Origin: Limonium bicolor | Taxonomy: Eukaryota > Streptophyta > Magnoliopsida > Caryophyllales > Plumbaginaceae | DNA length: 64,000 nt | Direction: 5' to 3' | NCBI GenBank assembly: GCA_023374045.1 | Contig: CM041777.1 | Span: 486,539,766 to 486,603,765, forward strand | In this document: positions 34,383 through 47,300 of the stretch, one piece after another | How the letters are laid out: each line of letters begins with the position of its first letter | Numbering within the stretch: position 1 is the first letter of the stretch | The notes under the pieces: generated by a model | Told to the model about the DNA's origin: nothing | Seen by the model: only the letters and a program-made list of their open reading frames with translations | Database searches by the model: none | Position numbers and translations under genes: made by a program

Positions 34383-35991
34383 TGATAAGTGTCCAAATGA
34401 GCATGTTTTATAGGTGTATTTCATATATAATATTAGCACTTTTCTTGCTCATTTCTCCACTTCGGTTAGTTTTCCTCTAGTTTATGTTTTATTGTTTATC
34501 TCACAAATTTATTGGTTTAACATGAGGAAAACCAAGCTGGGAGTAAAGTAGACGAAGAGACGAACGCATAGACGCAAACGGCTCAGAAAACGGGGTCCAA
34601 ACGAAGAATCTAGAGCCGGTCAAAGTCGGAGGAAAATAGGTCAATGCTTATGCTTGTGACCGCATGTGTAACCGCCTGTTGAGGAGGCGGACGACTCACA
34701 ACAACCGCCTAGATGTGGGCGGTAGTGAAGGCGGACGCAAGAGAGAACCGCCTAGCTTTGGGTGGTTGTTTAGGCGGACGTGAAGGAAAGGCGGAGACAA
34801 GGGAACCACCGCCTAGTTTTAGGCGGTTGTTCAGGCGGACCACATAAGAACCGCCTGTTATAAGGCGGACATGTAGGCGGTCGTGACTAAAAATCAGTCG
34901 CGCCAGTTTTTTCTTCTTGCGTCGACTTCGCCCGTCGACTTGTTTCTGCATATCCATCTACTTCGCCCGTCGACACCTTATTTTCCTCAGCTCTGTCCCC
35001 TGCAATTAATGAGCATCAATGCTCTTCCACCTCTGTCTGCAATCGATCTTCTTCTTCCTCTCCTCTATAAAAGCCACTGCTACTTCATCAAAAACTACTC
35101 ACGCTCATATACGTTCCACCCCAAACTCAACACTCAAAATCTCTCATTTCAGTTACAAAATCCTACGTATGCTCCCACTCTTCTTCCTCTTCATTTTCTC
35201 CATTCATCATCCACGCATCTCGTATTGTTATTACGTCCCAACCTCTGTCTGACTTATTACCAGTTAATATGTCAGGCTAAGGAGGATTTGCTCCGGGCAA
35301 GGGTTTTAATTATGGTTTGTTTAATTATGTAATCAATATTTCTACCGGTTAAAATAAATACAGTTTGTTACGCTTAAAGGTTTCTCTCACCATTTTAATA
35401 AATTACATGAATTTATTAAAATGCTTTCCTAAGTCTATTTTGATCAGACCAGGTGATAAATAGACAGGTAAATTAAGCCGTAAATCTGGAGAAAGCTTAT
35501 TATGATTTAATAGGTTAGTATTTTCAGATGCAATTATAATTCCTCGAATTTAACGTCCGTTTACATAGTATTGCTCGAACCTTGATTAGACCGAGCATTT
35601 CTGGTAAACGAGTTCTTATGGGTCTATGACTTAGTCCTTAGGATAATAACAGGAATTTTGCCAAACTAATATATTAAACCGGTAGAGATAGCATAATTAA
35701 TCAGATTATATAAAACCTAAACCCGGAGTTCCATTTAATTCATCTGCACTCAGTAATTTTAATCTGCTTAATATTTTCTCTAAAACAAGTCAATTAACTT
35801 CCCCCCTTTTGTGACAAGCTTAGGAACTTTTTTATCTCGCTATAAGTCCCACGGTTTGACCCCGGCCGCTTCTGTCTTCTATACTACTGCGACCGGGTTT
35901 TATTTGCAGCCCGACGGATATTTTGAGTATTAATTTCTTTCTTTTTATCAATTTCACCAGTGCTAATAACTCACGATAAATCCACTCTGCA
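34383..35991 (+). repeat. Gypsy-2 3' LTR (arm 2)
   Basis: 1609 bp, begins TGATAAGTGTCC, ends CTCTGCA. U3 palindrome array at about 34660-34890, TATA box CTATAAAA at 35065-35072. Small indels distinguish it from the arm 1 3' LTR (for example an extra ACC in the array near 34806). Confidence 0.93.
34660..34890. repeat. U3 palindrome array (gypsy-2, arm 2)
   Basis: Five AACCGCCTxxxxAGGCGGAC-type units. The last half-site lies about 175 bp upstream of the TATA box at 35065. It is the inverted copy of 13768-13992. Confidence 0.8.
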
Positions 35992-38212
35992 CACCTGCAG
36001 GAGTAAAATAAAAACAAGTAGCCACCCTTTTTAATTCCACATTTCCACAACCGCCATCCAAAAACTAATATTTGTGTTACTCGTTTCAGCAAAAAAAATT
36101 AGGCCATTACTCTAGAAAAGCATTATAAACAAAAAGCATAAGCATGCAAGAATACGTTCACCTGCACCACCACGACCTCATACGTAAATTCTCCATAGCG
36201 ACAATTAACTGATAACATTATGAAACGAAGCAAGAGAAACCATAGAAAGTGAACGAGACAGCAAAGCCTCCATTAAGTACCCAACAAGATCTTACCTCTT
36301 TAGCAAAGTTGACGGCATTAAGAGATTGAAGACAACCAGGATCATCGAAGTTAGCTATTAGCTCACTTACTTTTGCTCGGCATAATAAAGCTAAACAAAG
36401 TAACTAATTCTTCACATGTAAAACATACTCAACATGACATGGGGATACTTCTATCTACAACGAGCCTATATAAGGATGAAACAATCTTTAGGTAATAGTA
36501 TATTCTCAAAAAGATGGTCGTGCATAATAGTATAAGCTTGAACAAATTTAAACTAATCTTTGTTCATTTGGTCCTACATGGATAAACTTAGAAAATAGGT
36601 GATATAACAAATGCTATTTCATCTAAAATTTACAGAAGTTGCAAAGTGTGTGATGATTATTCTTCATTATTGTGTAATTTAGGAATACTGTAACATTATG
36701 ATTGTTGATTAGCATGACAGCCATTGATTGAAAGTCTTGTAAAGTGTGTGATAATTATTCTTCATTATTGTGTAATTTAGGAAATACTGTAACATTAACA
36801 ACTTATTTTCATCCTCATTTTCATATGGAAAGCTTAAAATCTTTCTCATCCAAAAGGATTTTCGAACATGACTGTACAGAAGTGAGAGCAAATGAATTTT
36901 TAAAAGGCAAAGATTAAATTCTATAAAAAGGAAATGCATTAGTCCAAGAAGTTCAAAGGATAGATTAGTAGACTGTACAATACCTGTATTATCAACAATA
37001 AAAACAAAAGGACCGCATCCTAAAACAAAAATCTTAGTAGAAATTTTTTTATAGCATAATATGGTGAATGCTGGATATGAATTTAACTTTTCTGGTGTGG
37101 CAGTATTTTCAATAGACTTTCTATTAATTCAATATATGAATACGCTTCCCACAATATGAGACATAGCCATTCTTTAACATTAACAGCTTATTGGTTAATA
37201 AGTTACTACTTCATTTGGAAGATCATTATTAAATTGGTATTTGGATGAGGAACTGATGTGCAGACTAATGAGTTAACCATTTATGAAGCACAAGTCATCA
37301 CTCTTCAGAGACCAATGAACAATAAAAAACAAAGGATGAATGACTACACTCGCCCGAATGCATCAGTACGTCCCTCCCAAACAAGCAAAAGCACAAATTA
37401 ATCATCGGGAAAACTTGGTATAGTAAGCATCAGAAACACTCAGCAGTCACCAGCATTAGTCTCTTCGAAACAAGCATCAGAAGCACTCACACGTATAACA
37501 GAAAGAATATATTGCAAAATGCGGAGGAGACTGGAGGAGGAGGAGGACGATAACAACATACCACGGGTACAAGATTGGCTGCTCGGCGGTTCCGGAAAAA
37601 ATCAAATCGCTGATGGTGGTAGTAGAAACTCCGACAATCAGCACTGCTATAATCAAAACAGCAATAATATCAGATGCGAAGGAAGCCGATGAATCGATAC
37701 AGGAAATAGAGTGAAGAACATAAACCCTAATCAAGAAATTGAGGGGAAAGTCGAGAATCATTACCATTCAATCCACACCTATTCTTTCCGGAATTAAAGC
37801 CTTCAACTTCATTCAATCCATTTCTCCTTCTCGGTCGCTGGTGTAGAAGCAATTGGGGAACTTTTTGGCGCTATCATCAATGAAAAGGGAAGGAGCGTTG
37901 ACGCTCTTTACTTTAGAGTATATAGATATTACCGCCAATTTTTTTGTTCTTTTAACAAGTTTGAGTGACTGATTAAGAGTTATCAATATTGATAACTTAT
38001 GTGTTATACTAACTTAAAAGTTTATAAGTTAGTAAACTAGTGACCTTGTGTTAGTAAAAATATGGTGTGTATTGACATATTAATAAATGAGTCAGTAAAA
38101 ATTATTTACCTTTTACAGACATATATAATGTGTCGGTAAGATATACTTATACAGACATTAATCTATGTGTTAGTAAAAGTGTGTGTTAGTATATGGTACT
38201 TTTTTTGTAGTG
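35992..38212 (-). mobile_element. CACTA-2 left-half fragment (arm 2)
   Basis: Inverted copy of 10440-12659, ending in TTTTTTTGTAGTG at 38212 followed by TCT (complement of the AGA target duplication). It holds the first captured exon (about 36300-36400) and the 96-codon ORF (37477-37767). Only one CACTA terminus is present, so this half cannot move by itself. Confidence 0.92.
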
Positions 38213-40101
38213 TCTTCTGTGCCATAGTATAGAGTCATCTATTGAAGCAGTCAAGCATAGAAGATTTGGACTGTCAATATCCTCTAAACTTGTTACGTAA
38301 ACATTTTCCTCTTTTTCCTTTTAACAACTCTTTTCCTTGTTCTTACTTACTATGCTACGATGTGTAGGATAGAAGTGAACTAAATTGCCTTTTATCCCAA
38401 ATTTTAGAAATGCTAAGCAAGTTGTATTTTAAACCATGAACTATATTTACACTATCTATGACATAATCAGATGTAATACCAACCTTACCTACATCGATGA
38501 TTTTCCTTTCTTGTTGTCGCCAAAGGAGATGGTTCCTTGGCTCCCTGGTTCGAGTGAGAAGAACTTCTTTTGTCTCTTGTCATGTGCTTAGAGCACCCAC
38601 TGTCGATGTATCAGCGGGGGTCCATTCTCACTTGATTCTACACTTAACACGTTAGTGGTGTGGGTTAGGGTCCATAGAAAGGTTGGATCCATTTCCACCA
38701 TTTGATGTTCTATGATCATTTTTTACTACCCATTTTAGTCCTAGTTTCTTTAGTTACCAATGCCTCATAAAACTCATCTTATAGCAATTGGATTTATGAT
38801 GACTAGGTTGTATGCATAGGCTGCAGACATCTCTACCACTGGTCTCTGAATGATATCTAACCTATCGTCTGCTTCTCCTTATGGGTGTTTTAGAACCAAC
38901 ATCTAATTTAAAATATTTTTCTTTGATGGCAGTTAGTTCCTTTTCCTTAGCGTTAAGAGCAACAATTAATCATCGATTTCAGGTTGTTTTTCATGGTTCA
39001 ATTTTTCATGAGCGGAGAGAAGTTCTCTATAATCACTTTATAATTTCATGAGTGTCCTCATGAGATTGTCTATCTTGCCTTTATCCGAGGTTTTCTCAAT
39101 TTTTCATTTTCTTCCAAAAGTTCATCGTTTTCAATTTCTAATGCCCCTAGGCGATCAACTAATGTAAGAGAAAACTTTCTAAGTCCTAGAAGTTCAGCCT
39201 TTTGAATTCTCCTTCTAAGTTTAGAATAGTTTACCTTATGTTCTTCTTCTTCTTCTTCTTCTTCTTCTTCTTCTGATTTTGAGACATCGTTGTCTTGTGC
39301 CATTAAGCACACCTTATCAAGGCATGGGTGAGCCTTCTCATCTTCTGAGATGTCGTTATTTGAGGTTTGATTGTCATCACTTCTTTCAGAACCTCCCCAT
39401 GCGGCAACGTATGCTTCCTTCTTTGAACCTTGTTGAATGATCGTCGGACAGGCCTCTTGACCTTGTTGTTATCCTCTCGGGATCATTGAGGACAGTCTTT
39501 GATATGATGTCCATGTTTTCAACACCCAAAACATTTGTCATTGTTTTGCTTTTGATCATCGGACTCCTTGGAATCCTTGCGTTTCCTCATTTTGTTTATT
39601 ATGAACTTTCGAAGGTACCTCTTAGCATAGAGGACCATTTCATCATTTTTATCTCCTGACTCGGATCTATCATCTTCAGCTACTTAAAGGGCAATGCCTT
39701 TCCCTCTATCTCTAGATGTGCTTTTTGAATTCCGGTGTTGTAGTTTTAACTCGAAGGCCATTAGAGATCCTAGCATGTCTGCCAGAGACATATTGGAGAG
39801 ATCATGCACTTCTTGTATGGCATTGATTTTGCTGTCAAAGGAAACTGGAAGAGATCAGTGGAATTTTCGGATTTGATCCTCATATGAGATTGTTGTTCCA
39901 AGTACTAACATTTCATTGATAAGATTAGTGAACCTTGTATGCATTTCTGAGATGCTCTCATTTTCCTCCTTCTTCAATAGCTCCCAATGAGAGAGTAGTA
40001 GCTCAATGCGAGTCTTTTTTATCTTATCATCCCTTCATAAGTAACCTCATGAGTTTTCCAAATCTCTTGGGTTGTTTTAGCTGAGGCAATCTCGGAGTAT
40101 T
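38213..40101 (-). pseudogene. Ty1/copia gag-protease fragment (arm 2)
   Basis: Inverted copy of 8552-10439, with the same zinc knuckle containing a TGA, glutamate run (39241-39275, one GAA longer), coiled coil and DSGC protease motif. It ends where the gypsy-3 LTR begins at 40102; the five bases GTATT at 40097-40101 would be the target duplication of gypsy-3, whose partner lies beyond the preserved element. Confidence 0.85.
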
Positions 40102-40994
40102 TGATAAGTGTGAAACATATAGGCTTTTAAGGGCTTAATTACCTTATAATCTGCTACAATTTAAGCAATGTTTCTCACTTATTCTGTGTTTTTCCTAAGA
40201 TTGATGTTTGATATGAACTGATGCATTTTATATGCTAAATATAGGAAAAACCCAGATAAATGAAGATTTTACATCATAAGGATTACAACGCAACAAACGG
40301 GGAATGAATCCGGAAAAAGAGGTGAAGATTAGTCACGTCCGGGTCAAGATAGCCGGACGCAAGCCGGACATGACCTAAAATCCAGATCCGAGAGTTCTCT
40401 GTCTTGTCCAGATCCGGACAGCGATCCGGACATATTCCGAGTTTCAGATCTAAAAGTTCCGTGTCACGTCCGGATCCGGACAGCGATCCGGACGTCACAC
40501 AGAAATGAAAAATAAAACGCATCACGCTGATAATCAGGCTTTCGGCACAATTATCAGCCGAGCGGCGGTTTAGCCCATACCTCAGCGTTTATTAATACAC
40601 GGCCATCCTCAATTAATGACGAACACACCAAACTTCCACTAACCTATGTCTATTCCTAAGCCTATTTAAGCAGTCACTCAGTCTTCATTCCAATTCGTCC
40701 CAGACTCTCAGAGTCTAAACATTACTCACCCTCTCCTCTCTCTCCATATCATCCTTTCATCCACCACAATCCTTCATCTCCATTCATAAACCTTCTCCCG
40801 CAAACCTTCCCCCACTCACAGACAGAAACCAGCTCGTGGGCCTTCATTTAGCCGCGTCCGGATCAACGTCCGGATCCGGACAAGGCCAGGACAAGGCGTC
40901 CGGATCTACGTCCGACCCAATAAAGCCGGACGTGACACAGATGAGAGTGGACACGGCGACGGCTTCTAAAATCAGTTTTTCTGCAAAATCCTTT
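40102..40994 (+). repeat. Gypsy-3 5' LTR, first part (U3, R)
   Basis: Begins TGATAAGTGTG. A palindrome cluster occupies 40335-40499, a TATA-like CTATTTAAG lies at 40662-40670, and a second palindrome cluster occupies 40854-40935, downstream of the presumed transcription start. CACTA-1 is inserted after 40994 with duplication of TTT. Confidence 0.85.
40335..40499. repeat. U3 palindrome array of gypsy-3 LTR
   Basis: GTCCGG-based half-sites: GTCCGGATCCGGAC, GTCCAGATCCGGAC, GCGATCCGGAC and CACGTCCGG, arranged as two direct half-sites and one inverted half-site, about 165-330 bp upstream of the TATA-like box. Similar motifs recur at 40854-40935, 55199-55270 and 55745-55796 within the same element. 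Confidence 0.8.
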
Positions 40995-41320
40995 CACTAG
41001 TAGAAAAAATAACAAAAATAACGGCTTATAAGAGACGGTTCTACACAAAACCGTCTTAAATGTTAATTTTTTGTGCGCGCGGTTAAATTTTAAAGACGGA
41101 TATTATAAACCGTCGTTTTAAACGACTAATAAAAGACGGTTTGGGGTCAAGCGCGTCGTTTAAAAGCGTGAAGTTTTCGGCGGTAATAGATCTTAAACGA
41201 CGGTGTTTTTCAAACCGTCTTTTAAAACGCACAATAAACGACGGTTCCTTAAAAACCGTCTTTTAAAACGCTTAATAAATGACGGTTTTTAAGGAACCGT
41301 CTCTTATAACCCCTTTTATT

Positions 41321-43269
41321 TCGCCCGCCATAATTAATTTCCTCTCAGCCAATTCCCCCGCACCGCTCTCTCTCAGTCGAACCTTCACCTCCCTCTCTGT
41401 GCCTCTCTCAGTCGAACCTTCACCTCCCTCTCTGTGCTCGTCTTCCGCCATTGTTGCTGGTGCCCATCAACTTCAACTCCACCACCGTCGCTGCCTACTC
41501 CTCATCCAGTCGCTGCCCCTGCTTCGTCTCAACCCTAGCCGCTGCGCCTAACACCACCGCGCGGTCGCCGGCCCCCTCTCTTTCTCTGCTCGCCATGTCC
41601 TTCACCATACCCTAACACTTGCTCACTGAACCTGTAATATACTCGTCGCCCCTTCTCTTTCTCTGCGTCTGTCTTCAAAAAATTGTTGATGCGTCTGTCT
41701 TCAAAAAATCTCTGCATAATTTTATTATAAATTTGATTATAATGCATCTGAAACAATCGAAACAATCGATAAGCACCTGAAACAATTGATGCGTCTGTCT
41801 TTGTGGGGAGACTTGTTGATGTGTCTGTCTTCGAAACAATCGATAAGCACCTGAAACAATCGATAAGCACTATAGCAGTGGCAAAGTCCCTGCATTTGTT
41901 AGCCAATTCTAACTGTCATTGTTCTTCTGTTTTGAAGTTGTATGATGGTGGGAGACTAACTTCTGACAAAACAGAAAACAAGGTGATTAATTTAGTCTTG
42001 GTTTTAGTTCACCGAAAGTTTTAGTGTAGTGAATTAAGTGCTTAGCGTTTATATTCAGCAATTAAGAACATTTAAGTAATTAAAGAAAGTTTTATGGTAC
42101 ATATGGACATTCTAGGTAATTTTGCTTTAGTATTAATGTAAACAGAATCTGAATGATCATATTGACATGGTTGTACCAACGTCAAAATTCAGGCTGGAAT
42201 GTAATTTATATAACAGTGAAGAATTCCCCTTCCCTTGAGCTACTGTCAACGTTAGAAGCTAATTGATTAAGTATTATATGCAGTAGAAGTCTTGCTGTTT
42301 CAAGAAAAGAAAAAAAACATCAGCATTATATTCTTGCTGTTCAGACTGAAAGAAAAGAAAAATAGGCTGAGTTGAGAATTGACTTCAAGAGCAGCTGTTG
42401 TGGTTTTAATCGAGCAGATTGTAGTGCTTGTTAATGAATTATCTTCATGTTGGTGCGCCTCTGTAGCGATAAATAAATGGTACTGCAACAATTACATATT
42501 CTGTTGGGAAAGATTTTCTTCTCACTTCTATGTAAGTGGTTAGCATTAAGGTTTTGCGATTGATTATTATTATTGTTGTGTAATGATGGTTGCTTAGAAT
42601 CTACGGGTTTAATTGTCTATTGAGTGCAGATTAGGTGTTTGTTAAAATGTTTACACGGGAAGATAGGAGGTATAGTTCAACAGCTTATTAACCCGAGTTG
42701 TTAATGGGTTAATATAGTGATGTTTAGGGGAAACAATAAATGGGTTGTCGGGTGATCATGTTATTGTAGTTTTATGGTTTTATGAATAGTTGAAGAGTAT
42801 TAATCCACTTTTTATAAAATATGTCATTCACTAATTACACTTACTCAACCGAATCCATCAAGTGGATGTAAGTATCCTATTTTATTATGAAAGATAAACT
42901 TTACATTCAATCTCACTATCAAACATCAAGAAAGTACATACAGAACATACCTCCTACTCATCTTGATTGGTGCGTATTAATCTACAAGTTGATGATACAT
43001 GATGGACTAAATAGTAATAGGGCTTATGACTTGTTTTGTATACACACAGAACATACCTCCTACTCATCAAGAAAGTACGTGAGCGATCAGATATGTGTTC
43101 GTAGCAACCATTGGTAATTTTTTCAGACCTTTTCAGCTTCAGTTAAGAATACACACAAGCTCTGCAATCTCATTCTCTTATTTTGACCGCTCCTCTACAG
43201 TGATAATAATCTCCGGGCTGCTGCATCTTCTCTCTAGCATATATTCTCACCGGGCTGCTGAATAAGGTA
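41321..43269. other. CACTA-1 internal non-coding region, arm 2
   Basis: Counterpart of 5396-7339. It has the ~33-bp tandem duplication (about 41376-41440) and repeated GCGTCTGTCTTC / AACAATCGATAAGCACC phrases (41660-41880). No recognised coding sequence; the TnpD catalytic region that should lie here is missing. Confidence 0.6.
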
Positions 43270-44215
43270 CATTTAATGTTGCATTATGGAAGATACCGGA
43301 AGCTCGTGCGCCCAATTTTGATCCTTACTTGCCTAAGCTACTAGATTATTTGGTTGCAATTGCTAGTGATGCGCTTGATGAGTTGAATGGTATCCTATTG
43401 AGAGAAGTTGTGGAGGTTCTTAGAACCGGGAAAAAAAGAAAAATAGGGGAGACCATGCCGAGTCACCTTGAAATTGTAGAACCGTATTTTGAAATGCACC
43501 TGTCCCTGCTTGCAGCACAAAATCCAACAATGAGTGACATCAGGCTAAAAAAGGAGCAGAATAAAACGTTTGTGAAATGGTTCAAGGATAAAGTTTTTTC
43601 GGACCAGTAAACAACAGTGCCAGCATTAGTGAAGACGTTGGCACTTGGTCCTAATCTTGACGTTGTTTCATACGAAGGGTATGACGTAAATGGCTACAAT
43701 TTTTATACGGAACGACAAGATCAAAAATCAATGAATCAAAACAGTGGCATCAATGTGGTTGCTTACCAGAGTATGTACAATGTTAGAGGTATGGGTCAAA
43801 ATCCAGTGGGGTTGAAACAATCATATTACGGTGTTGTACAAGATATTTGGGTTCTAGATTACACCGCATATGAGACTTGTGTGTTTCGGTGCAAGTGGAT
43901 TGACAACATACATGGTTACCGTGAGGAGAAACATGGTATGAAACTAGTTCATCTTGGTGGTGCAACACCCACAGTTGAGCCGTTTGTTGTTGCAACTAAG
44001 GCGAAACAGGTATATTACATTTCTGACCATCTAATCCTAGATGGTCCTTTGTACTTCAAGGAAAAAGAGGAATAGTTGGTGTGGATGGTCTGGTCGATGA
44101 GGATGAATACGACATGCAAGATGATATACCAAGCCTTTCGATTCATTTACCGGAGTTGGACCATATTACAAATTTTGTGCGGTCAGACCATGACGAAGGA
44201 ATGTGGATTGATTAA
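43270..44215 (+). pseudogene. CACTA-1 TnpD C-terminal remnant, arm 2
   Basis: DUF4218-like end (43329-43610), in-frame TAA at 43608-43610, then the DUF4216-like domain starting with LALGPNLDVVSYEG. A private 1-bp deletion near 44028 (ACCATC here, ACCAATC in arm 1) shifts the frame before GKRGIVG; the remaining residues continue in another frame to the stop at 44213-44215. Non-functional. Confidence 0.8.
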
Positions 44216-44373
44216 TGTGAGCTTATCTATTATTTCTTTCGTCCATCAATGACATTGAATATTTTATTTATGGCTTTTCCATTATTGATAGTTTTGTTTC
44301 TGTATTTATTTCTTAGTTTCATTTACTTGTTAATTATCTAATGCTTCTATTTATACTGCATGCAGGATTCAAA

Positions 44374-47300
44374 ATGGACATCGATATGGATGATCTAGAT
44401 TTATTTTGTGATGAGGGTTTGATGGACTATGAACCATCACAGCTGCCACAGCAGCAGCCACAGCTGCAGCCACAAGGCAGCCAGCCACTGCAGCAGCCAC
44501 AACAGCAGACGACGACAAAACAAACGAAAGGGTAGGGGGCCGAGCAGAGGGGTGAGGTTGAAGAAAGATGCAGATATTGATCTAATTTGGGATAAATACT
44601 TCAGAAGTTTGGAAATTGTAAAGCTGAGTTCGCAAGCATGTTAGGAAATCTTGCGAAATCTCGTTGTTCAATTAATAAATATTGGAGGCATGAGGAGGAA
44701 GAAGTGAAGGAATCAATGTGGCAGCAAGTACAACAACGGTACAAAATACCAGATGAAGCGCGGACGACGGTTCTTTCACTTATAGGTGCACGGGTGAGGC
44801 AGTTCAGATCTTTCTAGGTGGCGAACTGGATCAGGAAATCGCGTGACGTGCCACCATGGATATTTTATGATGGCATGATCACACGGGAAGAATGGGAAGA
44901 GTTTGAGAAGTTTCACACGTCGGAGCAATTCATGGTATACATTGTTTAATAAATCTATATTTAAGTTTGAATCTAAATTTGTATAACACAAATTTTAATA
45001 TGTGTATATTTGTTTTTAATGAATAATTTAATGATTTGTATTGATAGGAGGTTCAAGAAAAAGCAAGGGCAAACCGATCAAAAAATAGATTTCAACAGTA
45101 TATGGGTCGGAAGGGATACACTAGTAGCATTCCCAAGTGGAAAGATGCCGGTTTGCTCACAAAAAAGAATGACGATGGCGTTGAAGTTCCCATCGACACT
45201 GTGTATGAAGCCAACCGAGTTCAGCTCTACGTTTTGGGTCACTCAAAAGTAGATAAGGATGGGAAGATAGTACACCCGCGACCAGAGACAGCAGAGTTGG
45301 CTGCTCAGATTGTAAGTGTTTAACTTGTTCAATAATAACAGTTGTGTTTAAAAGTTTATTTTTTACAATTTATAACTTATTGCTTATTTTTTGGATCATC
45401 TTACTAGGCTGAAGCCTCCCAGCGAGGGGAGATAGATATATTTTCTCCACCAAGTCAAAATGATCCGCTGAATCAACTTCTTGGATTAAAGGATCATCCT
45501 GGAGGGTTAGGGGTTTCGGAGGACAAGTGCGTCAGAAATTTGTTTTTGAAAAGTCCACCTCCAAAAGTCTGACCGAGCATGAGGTGTCTGCACTTGTAGA
45601 TCGGAGGGTGAATGAGGTTGTTTCAAAGGTTTTGGGAGGATGAAACCAACAAACTGATCTAACCCGACCGGCTTCTTCATCTAGTTGTACTGCCCCTTCT
45701 AATCCGTATCCGTTTGCTAATCTGAAGGTTAGTATGTCTTTATTAATCTTGTTCGCCATGGTAAATGAATGAGTGTAAAAAATACTAGCCTTATTCACAT
45801 TTAAATTGTAATTTTATATTATTTTAGGAACAAAAAACATGTCGTCTGCAAATCACGCTTGATGGTTATCCTGTTGATGCTGCATACGGTACTGTGCTAC
45901 AATCAGCATCAACTACATTGATTAATCTCAAGCGTCTTCCCCCATTCTATGCTAGAGTAATACTGCAGACCATTATTGATGGATTTGAGAATGCTTTTCT
46001 TCCCATGGATATTGATGGCAAAGTGACACTATTTGATGGGAAGGGTGCTATTGTACCTGGCCAGTCGGTTTTATTGTATCACTGATGAGGTATGTCTAAA
46101 ATCATTATGAATTTGGTTTCCCTTTAATGTATACATTGTTTTAACTTGTTTGTTCTTTGTATTATATATGATTGGGTAGATCCCTGATCAAACGAGAAGA
46201 TTGGGAAACCGTGATGAAGAGATCAACCAATCAATGGATGTTGATCGAGACAACACATAGTTGGCTGAGGCCAACCAGAAATCCAAGGGGAAAGAACCTA
46301 TGCAGACAGAGGTAACTACTGAAGCTCAGCGAAAGAAGTTTGAGTGTCCCTCCTTTGTGATCAAACATTTCGCGAAGTATGAGAAGATGCTGTATGAAAT
46401 GATATTGCAAAAGGGTATGCATATGACTCACGTGTCAGTGTTGTTACCCGAGTGGCTTTTCCATTACGAAGCGGATCAAAGAACAATAATAAGTTTTGAG
46501 GACATCAAAGAGATGTTGTGCAGAGATTTGTTGAATATATCTATCATCCAAGCATATTCCCTGTAAGTGTTACTTTTAGTTTCTTACATTCGAAAATACA
46601 TTTGAATAAAATAACTTATAATTTAACGATTTCCTTGTTATTTTTTTTGTTTTGCTATTCCACCTTTAATTATTATTATTTTTTGTTGAAGGTATCTGAA
46701 AGCTAGATTGCGTCATCAAAAAATGGGAGATGTTGTGACATTCTTATGCCCTGAAACAACATCGCTAGATGCTGCAAACAGAGACCCGGTAGGAAACAAG
46801 AACTATGTGTCTCATGGTATAATGAAGGCTGTTCAAAACAGTAGTAGATACGTGATGATACCTTTCCATCAGACGTGCGTAATACTCTCCCTCTTGCATT
46901 TAATTCATTTTGTTAAGTTTGTGACTTTTGCTATTATTATATGATAACTCTTTTCAAAATTACAATCATAGCAACCATTGGGTACTCCTTCTGTTCTTCA
47001 TCGCAACATCACAATTACTTGTGCTTGACCCATTACGAATGTATCGTGACTTGCAAATCGACGACTTGTTCAAAGCGTAAGTGTTAGTTAATTAATGCAA
47101 CTTATTGTTTCTCTGTATAATATGATGAACCGGAATTAATGATTAATTTTTGAACTTAACAGTGCGTATATGAAGACGGTTCTCCAACAGTTTGACAACC
47201 TTTCAATTGTTCATCTTGAGGTACAGTTATTAATCACTATTGTGTTAGTCGTAATTTGCTATTTTTGATTGTTTGTTTTTTGTTTTCTATATACTTGTCA

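Larger units (their letters stand above)
27632..35991 (+). mobile_element. Gypsy-2, 5'-truncated copy (arm 2)
   Basis: Plus-strand copy starting inside gag at 27632 and running to the end of the 3' LTR at 35991, followed by the target duplication CACCT (complement of AGGTG). The 5' LTR, PBS and the CACTA-2 and copia DNA beyond them are absent. Truncation comes from the palindrome junction, not from a transposition end. Confidence 0.93.
27632..45950 (-). repeat. Arm 2 of the 18.3-kb palindrome
   Basis: Inverted copy of 2700-21019. It includes truncated gypsy-2, the left half of CACTA-2, the copia gag-protease fragment, the gypsy-3 U3/R fragment and most of CACTA-1. Arm 2 is the ancestral context at its outer side, since the gypsy-3 LTR resumes directly after CACTA-1 with a clean TTT target duplication. 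Confidence 0.93.
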
